From assembly GCA_029570205.1 (NCBI GenBank), contig JAKQSI010000053.1:22477-86476 (forward strand): a stretch of 64,000 nucleotides of DNA, given 5' to 3'. The notes below the pieces were generated by a model. The model saw nothing but the letters and a program-made list of their open reading frames with translations. It was not told where the DNA came from and searched no databases. The position numbers were made by a program, and so were the translations under genes. Shown here piece after piece: positions 27,961 to 36,893 of the stretch. Position 1 is the first letter of the stretch. Every line of letters begins with the position of its first letter. The stretch comes from Candidatus Omnitrophota bacterium. Its GTDB lineage: Bacteria > Hinthialibacterota > Hinthialibacteria > Hinthialibacterales > JAKPRU01.

Positions 27961-29112
27961 ATGAGAGAAATCACGGTCAATCTCCACGAACGCAGCTACA
28001 AGATTCTTGTTGAAAAAGGCACGCTTCAACGGGTTGGACGACGTGCCGAGCGGTTGGGACTGCACTCGCCCATCGCGGTGATTACCGATCCCACGGTGCA
28101 GAATCTCTATGGGGACGTGATCTGCACAATGCTTCGGAACCAGGGATACCAGTTCGGCCTGCTCTGCATCCCCGGTGGGGAAGCCTGTAAGAATCTCGAT
28201 ACGGTGCGGGTGTTGTACGATCAAATCATTGACCTTGGTGTCGAACGTCAGGGCGGTATTGTCGCTCTCGGCGGAGGGCTGGTGGGCGATGTCGCGGGAT
28301 TTGTGGCTGCAACCTACCTGCGCGGAATTCGTTTCATCCAGGTGCCGACCACTCTCCTGGCCCAGGTCGATGCCAGTGTGGGTGGAAAAACCGGCGTGGA
28401 TCACCCCAAGGGGAAAAACCTCATTGGTGCGTTTCATCAGCCCAGCCTGGTTTTAATCGACCCCTCCACGCTCAAGACCCTTCCCACGCGGGAACTCCTC
28501 TGCGGCCTGGCGGAAATCATCAAGCATGGAATCATCGGCGATCCCAAAATCTTCGCGTTTGTTCAAAAGAACCTGCGCGAACTGCTTTCGGTTGACGAGG
28601 AAACCTACGCGGACCTGGTCGCACGGAACTGCCGGTTTAAAGCGAAAGTGGTGGAACAAGATGAAAAGGAAGGCGGGTTACGCGCCATCCTGAACTTTGG
28701 GCACACCATCGGACATGCGATTGAATGTCTCACCGGCTACACTCGGTATCTTCATGGGGAAGCAGTTGCCATCGGGATGCTGGTCGAGACTCTTATCGGC
28801 GTTCGGATGGGAATCTCTTCGGAAGAGCTGTTTGAAGAGATTTTTGCCGTGATCCGTGATGCGGGATACCCGCTTGATCTACCCGATGTTTCTGCGGAGC
28901 AAATCGTCGAAGCCATGCGACGCGACAAGAAAGTTGTGCAGGGGACCATCCGTATGGTCATTCCCAAACGTCTCGGACAGATCGAGGTCCGCGAAATCAA
29001 AGAGGAGCGACGGATCCTGGAATCCTGGAAAGACTTGCAGAGTCGGCTGCGAACAATCGGAACTTCCGACAAGATGGATGCCCCAACCCGCAATGTGGGG
29101 GCCACAACCTGA
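27961..29112 (+). CDS. aroB: 3-dehydroquinate synthase
   Basis: 383 residues; converts DAHP to 3-dehydroquinate in the shikimate pathway using NAD and a divalent metal. Signatures: LGGGLVGDVAGFVAATYLRGI, the VDASVGGKTGVDHPKGKNLIGAFHQP loop, LAEIIKHGIIGD, and the metal ligands E (CGLAEIIK), H (FGHTIGHAIE) and H (YLHGEAVAIGM). About 20 extra residues follow the normal C terminus (from about residue 362) with no recognisable motif. The start codon at 27961 follows a GGAGG with a long 13 nt spacer. It begins 46 bp after the microprotein. Confidence 0.97.
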   Translation: MREITVNLHERSYKILVEKGTLQRVGRRAERLGLHSPIAVITDPTVQNLYGDVICTMLRNQGYQFGLLCIPGGEACKNLDTVRVLYDQIIDLGVERQGGIVALGGGLVGDVAGFVAATYLRGIRFIQVPTTLLAQVDASVGGKTGVDHPKGKNLIGAFHQPSLVLIDPSTLKTLPTRELLCGLAEIIKHGIIGDPKIFAFVQKNLRELLSVDEETYADLVARNCRFKAKVVEQDEKEGGLRAILNFGHTIGHAIECLTGYTRYLHGEAVAIGMLVETLIGVRMGISSEELFEEIFAVIRDAGYPLDLPDVSAEQIVEAMRRDKKVVQGTIRMVIPKRLGQIEVREIKEERRILESWKDLQSRLRTIGTSDKMDAPTRNVGATT

Positions 29113-29137
29113 GACGTTTTTTTTCGATGACACATTC

Positions 29138-30421
29138 ATGACCCGAATTGCGATTGTATCGACGGAACTCCCTGTGTTTCTGCCCGCGCCGACGGCCGGC
29201 GGCGGTGTGCGGATTGGGGGGATTGGAGCCGGACTTGCCGACCGGGGACATGAGGTTCTTTATTTTATTCCTCGGTCTGTACTGGGAGAAATCACACACG
29301 AGCAGGTGCGTGTTTATCTTCCCGAAACGCTGGATCGCGCTCTTGCCGAGTCCGGGATAGAAATCGCCCTGTTTGAGCAATGGCAGCCTCTCTCGTTCCT
29401 GAAAGAGCGCCTGGAAATTCCGACTGTTGTGGACTTGCCCGGCCCGCTTCTGTTGGAATATCTGTGGCGGGAGCCGGGGGCGGTAAACCGGCATATCATG
29501 GACAAGATCCGCTGCCTGTCTCTTGCGGATGCGTTCCTGATCGCAACGCCGCGACAGGAGTATTACTACGCGCCCTGGCTGCTTCTTGCCGGTGTGGATC
29601 TGACAAAGCGGCGTCCCATTCTCTGCCCGTTCGGTTTGCCGCTCCTGCCGAAATGCCGACAGGGAGTTGTGGCCGATGAACCGCGATTTTTCTTCGGCGG
29701 CGTTTTCTGGCCCTGGCAGAATCCGGCCCCGGCGCTACGCGTTGTCCTGGAGCGGATGAATCGCCTCCGACGGGGGCAACTCGTCATTGTCGGCGGCCCG
29801 CATCCGTATCACAGCCATCCGCACACCGAGGCGGAATTGTGGGACATCCTGGACAACCTGCACACATCGTTTCTCGGAACCCTGCCGTTTCAGGATTATG
29901 TGAATGAACTGCGCCATTCCGCGGTGGCCCTGGATCTCGGACCCTCCACGATAGAACGCAGCATTGCCTGTCCGCTTCGGACCGGCACGGCGCTCTGGGC
30001 GGGGACGCCCGTGATGATCTCTCCTGACTCCGCCTGGGCGGATGGTGTCGCTCAGCATCATGCCGGGTGGATCATCCCCAGCGCGACAGATCCGCTGTTT
30101 ATCGAAACAGTGGATGCCATCCTCAAAGAATCGGTGGATATTAAAATCCGCAGCGAAGGGGCGCGTACCCTTACCGAACAGTCTCTCGATGCAAAAATAA
30201 ATGCCGCCGATCTGGACCGATATGTTTATAGTCCCGAGCGCAGGGAGGTCTCTCCCATACGACTCGACAGCCGGTCTGTCGAGCGTGAAGACCTTCTCCG
30301 TCTGTTGCAGCGAAACATAGCGGAGTTGGAGAATCAGCAAGACCGCTTGCAGGCCGATCTCGATTCGATCCGCTCCCATCCGCTTTTCCGACTCTACAAA
30401 CGATTGCGAACATTCATCTGA
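29138..30421 (+). CDS. GT4-like glycosyltransferase
   Basis: 427 residues. The N-terminal half begins with a Rossmann strand and a donor/acceptor loop GGGVRIGGIGAGLADRGHEV, as in GT-B glycosyltransferases. The C-terminal half has FFGGVFWPWQNP, IVGGPHP, LGTLPFQDYVNELRHSAVALDL and TALWAGTPVMI, the layout of the GT4 donor-binding domain. A coiled-coil tail ends the protein. The start is the ATG at 29138; the frame is open from 28856 inside aroB. It lies 25 bp after aroB. The acceptor is unknown. Confidence 0.75.
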   Translation: MTRIAIVSTELPVFLPAPTAGGGVRIGGIGAGLADRGHEVLYFIPRSVLGEITHEQVRVYLPETLDRALAESGIEIALFEQWQPLSFLKERLEIPTVVDLPGPLLLEYLWREPGAVNRHIMDKIRCLSLADAFLIATPRQEYYYAPWLLLAGVDLTKRRPILCPFGLPLLPKCRQGVVADEPRFFFGGVFWPWQNPAPALRVVLERMNRLRRGQLVIVGGPHPYHSHPHTEAELWDILDNLHTSFLGTLPFQDYVNELRHSAVALDLGPSTIERSIACPLRTGTALWAGTPVMISPDSAWADGVAQHHAGWIIPSATDPLFIETVDAILKESVDIKIRSEGARTLTEQSLDAKINAADLDRYVYSPERREVSPIRLDSRSVEREDLLRLLQRNIAELENQQDRLQADLDSIRSHPLFRLYKRLRTFI

Positions 30422-30432
30422 AAGGAATCTTT

Positions 30433-31575
30433 ATGAAAACACACACGCTTGTCCTGGTTACGCTGTTCCTGTCCATCGGGACAACTGTTTTTGCTCAGGG
30501 TCAGGCTTCCGACCAAGGATTTGTACCGTTATTCAACGGGACAGACCTGAGCGGCTGGCAGCTCGCGGGCGGAGAGAAAATGTCGTTCTCCGTGCGGGAT
30601 GGCGCGATCTATTGCGACGGGACTGCGAACTATCCGCACTGGCTTCGGACGGAACGCATGTATGAGAACTTTGTTCTTCGTTTCGAATTCAAAGTTCCCG
30701 GCTGGTGTGAGAACGGCCTGTATATCCATGCTCCCCTGTTCGGGCGTTGTTCGAATGTGGGACTCGAATTTCAGATCAGTCATGATGTCGGCACCAGTGT
30801 GAAATCCACCGGCGCGATTTTCCCCGTTGTTCCTCCCATGGTGGCGGCCGCCAAAGACAAGAACCAATGGAACTCGGCGGAGATTATGATGAATTGGCCG
30901 ATCTACCAAGCCACTCTGAACGGCCAGGTCATTCAAAATGTCAACCTGGAAGAACACCCGGATCTCCAATATCGACCGCGTTCGGGATATATCGGCCTTC
31001 AGGACAACGGGTGGGAAACCGGATTCCGCAATCTGTCCATCCGGGAATTGCCGGGGCAGGAGCAGTGGATTTACCCGCTGAACGGCAAGGACCTGGATGG
31101 ATGGGAACTGCTCGGAAGACACTCGCCGAATGGGGGCGGGCAATGGCGCATGGAAGATGGCGCGCTGGTTGCATCCAACGGGGATGGTCACCTGGTGAAC
31201 AACCTGGACTTCAAGGATCTTGAGATTCAGCTGTATGTCCGCACGGAGGACATCGCGAACGGCGGAGTCTTCTTCCGCTGGAAGGATGAAAAAGATCGGG
31301 GGTATGAGATTCAGATCTTCGATAACCCCGATTCCAATCACCAGACCGGCAGCCTTTATGGAATTGCGCGCGCCAGCCACATGCCGGTCCGGTGCGGAGA
31401 ATGGTATCCCTTGCAGATCATTGTCAAAGGACCGCGCTGCATTGTCCGGTTGAATGGGGAGACCGTGGTCGATTACGACAAACTCGAGACGATCCGACCG
31501 GGGCATATCGCTCTGCAAATGCACAAGGAGAATTCAACGATCCGGTTCCGCGATCTCCGCGTGAAGAGGTTATGA
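30433..31575 (+). CDS. Secreted tandem DUF1080 (3-keto-disaccharide hydrolase-like) protein
   Basis: 380 residues: signal peptide (1-22, ends VFAQG), then two DUF1080 jelly-roll domains, about 28-205 and 212-380. Each starts with the family's Trp-rich entry (FNGTDLSGWQLAGG; LNGKDLDGWELLG) and contains GLYIHAPLFGR / GGVFFRWKDEKDRG and GYIGLQDNGWETGFRNLSIREL / GHIALQMHKENSTIRFRDLRVKRL. DUF1080 is linked to keto-glycoside hydrolysis. A tandem copy in one chain is uncommon in my recollection. It follows the glycosyltransferase by 11 bp. Confidence 0.88.
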   Translation: MKTHTLVLVTLFLSIGTTVFAQGQASDQGFVPLFNGTDLSGWQLAGGEKMSFSVRDGAIYCDGTANYPHWLRTERMYENFVLRFEFKVPGWCENGLYIHAPLFGRCSNVGLEFQISHDVGTSVKSTGAIFPVVPPMVAAAKDKNQWNSAEIMMNWPIYQATLNGQVIQNVNLEEHPDLQYRPRSGYIGLQDNGWETGFRNLSIRELPGQEQWIYPLNGKDLDGWELLGRHSPNGGGQWRMEDGALVASNGDGHLVNNLDFKDLEIQLYVRTEDIANGGVFFRWKDEKDRGYEIQIFDNPDSNHQTGSLYGIARASHMPVRCGEWYPLQIIVKGPRCIVRLNGETVVDYDKLETIRPGHIALQMHKENSTIRFRDLRVKRL

Positions 31576-31666
31576 ATCCCTGGATCTGGTGATACATCTT
31601 TCCGGTGGCTTTTTCTCCCCTTCTCCTGCCAGGGCGATGGTTGGAGTGTGAGTTCCGACATCCGCA

Positions 31667-33079
31667 TCAGCGCCCCATTAGTGCACCTGTGCCCAAATTC
31701 GCCGTGCCTTTCCTGTTATGAGTCACAATCTTGCCTGCAATATGATTCCGAACTTCCACAGGCAGCGCCCCTTCCGCCCTCCGGGCGTGATAAAGCGTCG
31801 CATAGGTGATGCCAAGAAATGCCCAGAAATAGAAACCGAAAATCCTCTCTTGGAAAAGACAATGAACCACATTGGCGATGAACCCCAGAAAACAGCCTAG
31901 AAGCAATGAGTCCCAGGGTTCGCCGTGCCGAATCCGAGTCGCGGCCTGGAGATGCCGATACACGGTGATCAGCAGAAACGCGGTCGCAAATAAACCGGCC
32001 AGGCCCGTTTCCGCCCCGAAACGAAGGTAAAAATTGTGGGGCGTGTGAGATCGGCTCAGAAGATCCTGAAGGATCGGGTCACCCATATACGGGGCATATT
32101 CGTGGTAATACGAGGAATAGTTTCCCAGTCCGACCCCGTTGAACGGATGAGCCAAAATCATCCTCAGTCCCACTTGCATCAGGTACTTTCGGCTGTTGAT
32201 GGAAGAACGGACAGTCTGCTCTCCCGGAACGGCCGGATGCGTCAATCCTTCAAGCGTTGAGATACGTTGCTGGGCGAACGGGGAAAACAAAAGCGCCTGA
32301 TAGAAAACAAATGCCAGCGTCCCCACAGCAATCAGCGCCCGTATCTTCTGCCTCATCGGGAACCGCAGCAGCATCACTGAAGCGGTCGCAAAAAGCGAAA
32401 CCCATGTCCCGCGTGTGCCGGCAAACACAATGGCAATCAGAAGAACCGGCAATAAGGCCATCACCCAACCGCTCCAAGCGAAACGCTTCCTGCTGAAAAA
32501 CAAAATACACACGCAGATACAAATGATCGGCTCAAAATAAAAACCGATTTCATTGGAGGATAACCATGTGATATCCCAAATCTCGGCAGAACGAGGCGCA
32601 AAACCTGCCCGGGATGCGCGAATCACCATCAGAATGGCACAAATCCCCGCGTTGAGCGCGTTGCCGATCAGGAAACTCTTATACACGTTGGAAGCAAGCA
32701 GGGCATTCACCACAATATAGAAAAAAAGAAAATAACAGCACCAGCCCGCAAGAAACTTCAGCCCCTGCATGGGGTAGGTCGTATCGAGCAAAGATAGAAG
32801 ACCGGCAATAAGAAAGAATGCACAAGCAGAGAATAACGGGATCTGCTTAATTGGCGGTTGAGAGGAGGTCAATGACTTGCCCACATAAGCGAACCCGACC
32901 AGCAAAAACGCACAAAGAAATCCATAAGGAATCTTGGATGTGTACACGTCCTCGAGTGTGCGCGTTCCGAAAAATCGATTCGTAAAAAACGCAATAAACG
33001 GAAACGCAAACCACAACCAGGACGGTCGAGAAAGACCGACCAGCAGTAGCGGAATCCCTGCGAGAAATAGAATCTCCAT
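31667..33079 (-). CDS. O-antigen ligase/polymerase-like membrane protein (Wzy_C)
   Basis: 470 residues, about 11-12 membrane spans. A large extracytoplasmic loop near residues 290-350 contains HPFNGVGLGNYSSYY and SHTPHNFYLRFGAETGL, the Wzy_C signature shared by O-antigen ligases and some polymerases. It acts on lipid-linked oligosaccharide at the periplasmic face. Translation start is uncertain (weak ribosome site). Unpaired; antiparallel to the DUF1080 gene. Confidence 0.85.
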   Translation of the reverse strand: MEILFLAGIPLLLVGLSRPSWLWFAFPFIAFFTNRFFGTRTLEDVYTSKIPYGFLCAFLLVGFAYVGKSLTSSQPPIKQIPLFSACAFFLIAGLLSLLDTTYPMQGLKFLAGWCCYFLFFYIVVNALLASNVYKSFLIGNALNAGICAILMVIRASRAGFAPRSAEIWDITWLSSNEIGFYFEPIICICVCILFFSRKRFAWSGWVMALLPVLLIAIVFAGTRGTWVSLFATASVMLLRFPMRQKIRALIAVGTLAFVFYQALLFSPFAQQRISTLEGLTHPAVPGEQTVRSSINSRKYLMQVGLRMILAHPFNGVGLGNYSSYYHEYAPYMGDPILQDLLSRSHTPHNFYLRFGAETGLAGLFATAFLLITVYRHLQAATRIRHGEPWDSLLLGCFLGFIANVVHCLFQERIFGFYFWAFLGITYATLYHARRAEGALPVEVRNHIAGKIVTHNRKGTANLGTGALMGR

Positions 33080-33177
33080 CCGGCCGGATACCTTAATGGG
33101 AGAGACAGAAAGAATCGTGCGCTTTCGATGGGACTTCGTTTACTCCAACGATGCCCGGACACCCATTCCGTTTCCTG

Positions 33178-36100
33178 TTATCCCCCCGTCCAGGAGTTGT
33201 ACACAGGGTGCGCAAACGAAGTGTCGTTTAGAACACGGAAGGTTTTCTTCAGCTGCATCGGATTCAAATCCCAGACTTGTACCCAGAACGCATTGTTGGC
33301 GCGGGCGTATCCCGTTGCGATCAATTCGTCATCCCCGTCCAGGTCCGCATCCATGGCAAAGTACTCGCTCAAAGATGGATCCTCGAATGCCGGGTCGTTC
33401 AACAGTACGATACTGCCGCCCAGTTTTACTCGATTCGCCAAATCCCACCGTTGAACCCAAATCCGGCCACGAGCCTCATTGGTAATCCCGATCGCCAGTA
33501 GTTCTTTTTTACCGTCACCGTCGCCGTCCGCCAAAACAAATCGATTCCCCTCAGGATAAGCGAATTCCGCGCTGTCAAGGAGCTTCAATCCTCCGTATTT
33601 CAGGACTCCGCTGTTCGGATTCCAGACCTGGACCCAGGTCCGCTTGACCGTTTCATTGGTCACACCGATGGCAACCAATTCGTCATTCGGGTCGGAATCA
33701 ACATTCCCGGCCAGAAACTGGTTCAAAAGCGGCAATGAGAACTCCGCGGAGCTCAGGATACGGAAAGAGAATTTCTGGAAATGATTCAGTGGATTTCTCA
33801 CTTGGCAGTACGTCCGGGGCGGGGTCTCGTTGGTTACTCCGACACTAAGCAATTCATCTGTCCCATCCGCATTCACATCCGCCACCATATTGTGATGCCA
33901 TGCCGGATTCGTATAGTCGAAAGCGGAATCGAACAGCAACCGGATGGTTTTCAACCGAATGCCTGTCTCCGGCTCCCAAGTCTGGAGGTAGTTTCGCCAG
34001 GATACCCCCCCCAGCGTCGCCACTCCGGTAACCAGCAATTCCATGTCGCCGTCATTATCGACATCGGCAGGCATGCACTCGGTCCACTGGGGAGACTGAT
34101 ATGCCGGGTCTTCCAGAACACGGAAACTCGGACGGATCTTTGTGCCGGTCATCAGATCCCGAACGGAAATCCAGGTTTTCACGGTCCCCTCTTCTGTGAT
34201 ATCCGCTGTCACCAATTCGTGTGTCCCGTCGCCGTCGAAATCCATTGTCAAAAATCGATCCCATTGTGGATAGGCATACTCGGCATAAAGATATCCGTCT
34301 ATCAGTTTTCCCCCGCCGAGCCGCAGCCCGGTCAACGGATTGAAGACCTGCGACCACACTTGGGGATTTGTATGGTTGGTAAATCCGATGGCGACAAAAT
34401 TGCCCGGATTGGCAATAATCCGCCGCGGAGATCGAAAAATTCGGAATTTCGCTGAGGCTGTGCCCGTCGATAAGCCCGCGTTCTGGGCCAGAAAGACCGA
34501 TTGAAAATCACCCACCTGCGTCGCCGAGGGAACCCAGCTGAAAACTCCCTGGTCGGCAAACGACAGGAAGGAACTCCCTGCCGGACCCGACAGCAAACTC
34601 AACGTGACCGACGGCCACCCGGGATCCGTCGCGTTGACAGTCAGATTGATCCGATTCTCCACTCGGCCTCCAATGGCCGTTGTCGGGCTTACCGGCTTCC
34701 CGCCGTATGAAATTGTGATCACCGGTGGAGGAACCGGGGTGGAAACCGGGGGCAATGTCGGCGTCACCGTCGGAGTGGGTGTATCTGCCGGTGTACTTGT
34801 GGGCGTATTAGTCGGCGTCACCGTCGGCGTATCTGTCGGAATATCTGTCGGCGTGTTTGTCGGCGTGTCCGTCGGAATTTCCGTCGGGGTATCCGTTGGC
34901 GTATAGGTTGGCGTATAGGTTGGCGTATTTGTCGGAATATCTGTCGGCGTATTTGTCGGCGTGTCCGTCGGAATTTCCGTCGGGGTATCCGTTGGCGTAT
35001 AGGTTGGCGTATTTGTCGGAATATCTGTCGGCGTGTTTGTCGGCGTGTCCGTCGGAATTTCCGTCGGGGTATCCGTTGGCGTATAGGTTGGCGTATCCGT
35101 CGGAATATCTGTCGGCGTGTTTGTCGGCGTGTTTGTCGGCGTGTCCGTCGGAATTTCCGTCGGGGTATCCGTTGGCGTATAGGTCGGCGTGTTTGTCGGC
35201 GTGTCCGTCGGAATTTCCGTCGGGGTATCCGTTGGCGTATAGGTTGGCGTATTTGTCGGCGTATAGGTCGGGCTGGGCGTGTCGGTTGGAGTCGGCCCCA
35301 CAACAATCACTTGGCTCACACTCATTACCCGGTTGTTGTTTTCATTCCATTCTGTCACAGATTGCCCGGAGTCCAGGAACACGTACAGATAGTATGTTCC
35401 GGGAGTTCCCGGCACGTTTACAGTCAGGCTGACATTGCGGGAGCTGCCGCCGAGCATGAGAGATGCCCTGTCAGTCGGCGAAAGCGCCAAATCATCCCCG
35501 TTTCCGATATTCTGATCCGAGGATAAGTACACGGTACTTGTGTGTAGATCGGCAATCTTCTGGAAAAACGATCCCAGCCCGTCATTGTACTCGACATAAG
35601 TCACATCGAGTGTTCCGCCCCCGGCCGGAAGCAAAAGCGAACTCGTGATGATCGGACCGGAGGTCAGCGTCAGATCCGGCCCCGTGGTCCCCAGCGTCGG
35701 AGTCGGCGTCACGGTGAAAGTCGGAGTGACGGTCGGCGTTGCAGTTGGCGGACTTGTCGGGGTATATGTCCGGGTTGCCGTGGGAGTCCGTGTGGGTGTA
35801 TTGGTGGGCGTAAATGTCCGGGTTGATGTCGGAGTCCACGTCCGCGTTGGAGTCCGTGTTGCCGTGTTCGTCGGCGTTGGAGTTGGATCGGAGACCGTTA
35901 TAGGCTGCGAAGTCCGAATGTACCTGTTGTTGCTTTCATTGGTCTCCGAGACATCACCATCGGCATCGATCACAACCACCAGATAATAAGTCCCGGCAGG
36001 GACTGCGAAACTGACCGTTGTGGTCACCTTCTGGTTGCTCCGTCCCGGAATGCCGGAAGAAACGTAGCAAGGAAAAACCTCTATATCATTGCCGATTTGC

Positions 36101-36324
36101 GTGTCGGATGAAAGATAATGACGGTTTGTATGACCTCCGGCGGAGGTACCCTGCGCATTCCGAACCGTATAAGTGAAATCGAGAGTGGCTCCCTCGCTTG
36201 AAACACTCCTTGAAGAGGTAATAGAGGGATTGCTGTTGAATCGCAAATCCGGCTGAGCCTCCACTGAGGAAATCCAAGTCCCAATCAGGACCACAAAAAG
36301 AGCTCGTGCGAGCCAACGGTACAT
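33178..36324 (-). CDS. Secreted CARDB / Thr-Pro-repeat / FG-GAP-like protein
   Basis: 1,048 residues from the ATG at 36324 (MYRWLARALFVVLIG..., signal peptide ending SSVEAQP); a start at 36369 would add 15 residues. Order: two CARDB-like domains (about 25-140 and 215-335), Thr-Pro-rich linkers (about 145-211 and 343-520), a short beta domain, and a repeated seven-bladed-propeller-like region (about 640-1,040) with Asp-rich turns such as VDNDGDMELL, VNADGTDELL, GDGDGKKELL and ADLDGDDELI. A surface-exposed or matrix protein is likely. The Thr-Pro tract is a DNA repeat (next entry). Confidence 0.85.
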   Translation of the reverse strand: MYRWLARALFVVLIGTWISSVEAQPDLRFNSNPSITSSRSVSSEGATLDFTYTVRNAQGTSAGGHTNRHYLSSDTQIGNDIEVFPCYVSSGIPGRSNQKVTTTVSFAVPAGTYYLVVVIDADGDVSETNESNNRYIRTSQPITVSDPTPTPTNTATRTPTRTWTPTSTRTFTPTNTPTRTPTATRTYTPTSPPTATPTVTPTFTVTPTPTLGTTGPDLTLTSGPIITSSLLLPAGGGTLDVTYVEYNDGLGSFFQKIADLHTSTVYLSSDQNIGNGDDLALSPTDRASLMLGGSSRNVSLTVNVPGTPGTYYLYVFLDSGQSVTEWNENNNRVMSVSQVIVVGPTPTDTPSPTYTPTNTPTYTPTDTPTEIPTDTPTNTPTYTPTDTPTEIPTDTPTNTPTNTPTDIPTDTPTYTPTDTPTEIPTDTPTNTPTDIPTNTPTYTPTDTPTEIPTDTPTNTPTDIPTNTPTYTPTYTPTDTPTEIPTDTPTNTPTDIPTDTPTVTPTNTPTSTPADTPTPTVTPTLPPVSTPVPPPVITISYGGKPVSPTTAIGGRVENRINLTVNATDPGWPSVTLSLLSGPAGSSFLSFADQGVFSWVPSATQVGDFQSVFLAQNAGLSTGTASAKFRIFRSPRRIIANPGNFVAIGFTNHTNPQVWSQVFNPLTGLRLGGGKLIDGYLYAEYAYPQWDRFLTMDFDGDGTHELVTADITEEGTVKTWISVRDLMTGTKIRPSFRVLEDPAYQSPQWTECMPADVDNDGDMELLVTGVATLGGVSWRNYLQTWEPETGIRLKTIRLLFDSAFDYTNPAWHHNMVADVNADGTDELLSVGVTNETPPRTYCQVRNPLNHFQKFSFRILSSAEFSLPLLNQFLAGNVDSDPNDELVAIGVTNETVKRTWVQVWNPNSGVLKYGGLKLLDSAEFAYPEGNRFVLADGDGDGKKELLAIGITNEARGRIWVQRWDLANRVKLGGSIVLLNDPAFEDPSLSEYFAMDADLDGDDELIATGYARANNAFWVQVWDLNPMQLKKTFRVLNDTSFAHPVYNSWTGG
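34759..35294 (-). repeat. Intragenic tandem repeat coding Thr-Pro linkers
   Basis: Repeats in 12-bp (four-codon) steps coding x-T-P-T. A 44-bp core starting GTGTCCGTCGGAATTTCC recurs five times at 34865, 34961, 35045, 35141 and 35201, with spacings of 96, 84, 96 and 60 bp, all multiples of 12, so length changes keep the reading frame. Confidence 0.9.
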
Positions 36325-36704
36325 GGAAATCGTTCCCAACTTCTTCGCTTCTGCGGCGATGACCTTCATCCGGACTCGGTTACCAAAGATTCAGGAGATA
36401 CGAGCAAAAAGCCAATTTTGAATAAGATAGCACATCTTCCATTGCGAAAACAAGTCAAAAAAAAGAATCCACACACATTCAATAATAATTATCGTATTTA
36501 TTTTCGCAATCATTAGGCCATTATACTCCCAAGGATTAACATTCCCGCAATATTCCCTTAAAACCACATCTTTTCAGCCAAGATTACACTTGTGGCGAGT
36601 CCATTGAAACATTATGTTGCAAATATCTTCAGCCCCAGTGTTCTCTGATTTGCTCAAATCGCTCCGTTTTTCTCATCTTGCGAAAGGTTTTGTGGTAGCA
36701 GATT

Positions 36705-36721
36705 GTCTCACAATGAGACAT
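36705..36721. repeat. 17-bp palindrome, possible operator
   Basis: TGTCTCACAATGAGACA has exact 7-bp arms around CAA. A related half-site, TTCTCACAATGAAAT, lies at about 36816-36830, so a regulator could bind both. No regulator is identified. Confidence 0.55.
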
Positions 36722-36782
36722 TTCTCTGAACGCCAACATACCTTGCCCACACCATCGAGATAAATAAACCGCTGATTGTCGC

Positions 36783-36810
36783 TTTCAATTCTTTGTGTTT
36801 AGCGTATAAT
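36783..36810 (+). promoter_or_regulatory. Putative promoter of the sugar transferase
   Basis: TTTCAA (36783-36788), 16-nt spacer, TATAAT (36805-36810), about 84 bp before the ATG. The -10 is consensus, the -35 weak. Confidence 0.5.
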
Positions 36811-36893
36811 CGTTTTGTATTCTCACAATGAAATGAAATGCTTTTTTGTTTGCACGAAGAAGGAGTCTTGTTTGAGCGGAACTGGATAACGAA

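Larger units (their letters stand above)
36325..36893. other. AT-rich divergent intergenic region
   Basis: 569 bp, notably AT-richer than the surrounding coding DNA, between the FG-GAP protein (minus) and the sugar transferase (plus). No gene seen. It holds a 17-bp palindrome and a likely promoter, listed separately. Confidence 0.6.

Noticed and set aside
34857-35432. A plus-strand frame coding repeats such as LAYRLAYLSEYLSA.
   Set aside because: Shadow of the Thr-Pro repeat tract read on the other strand.
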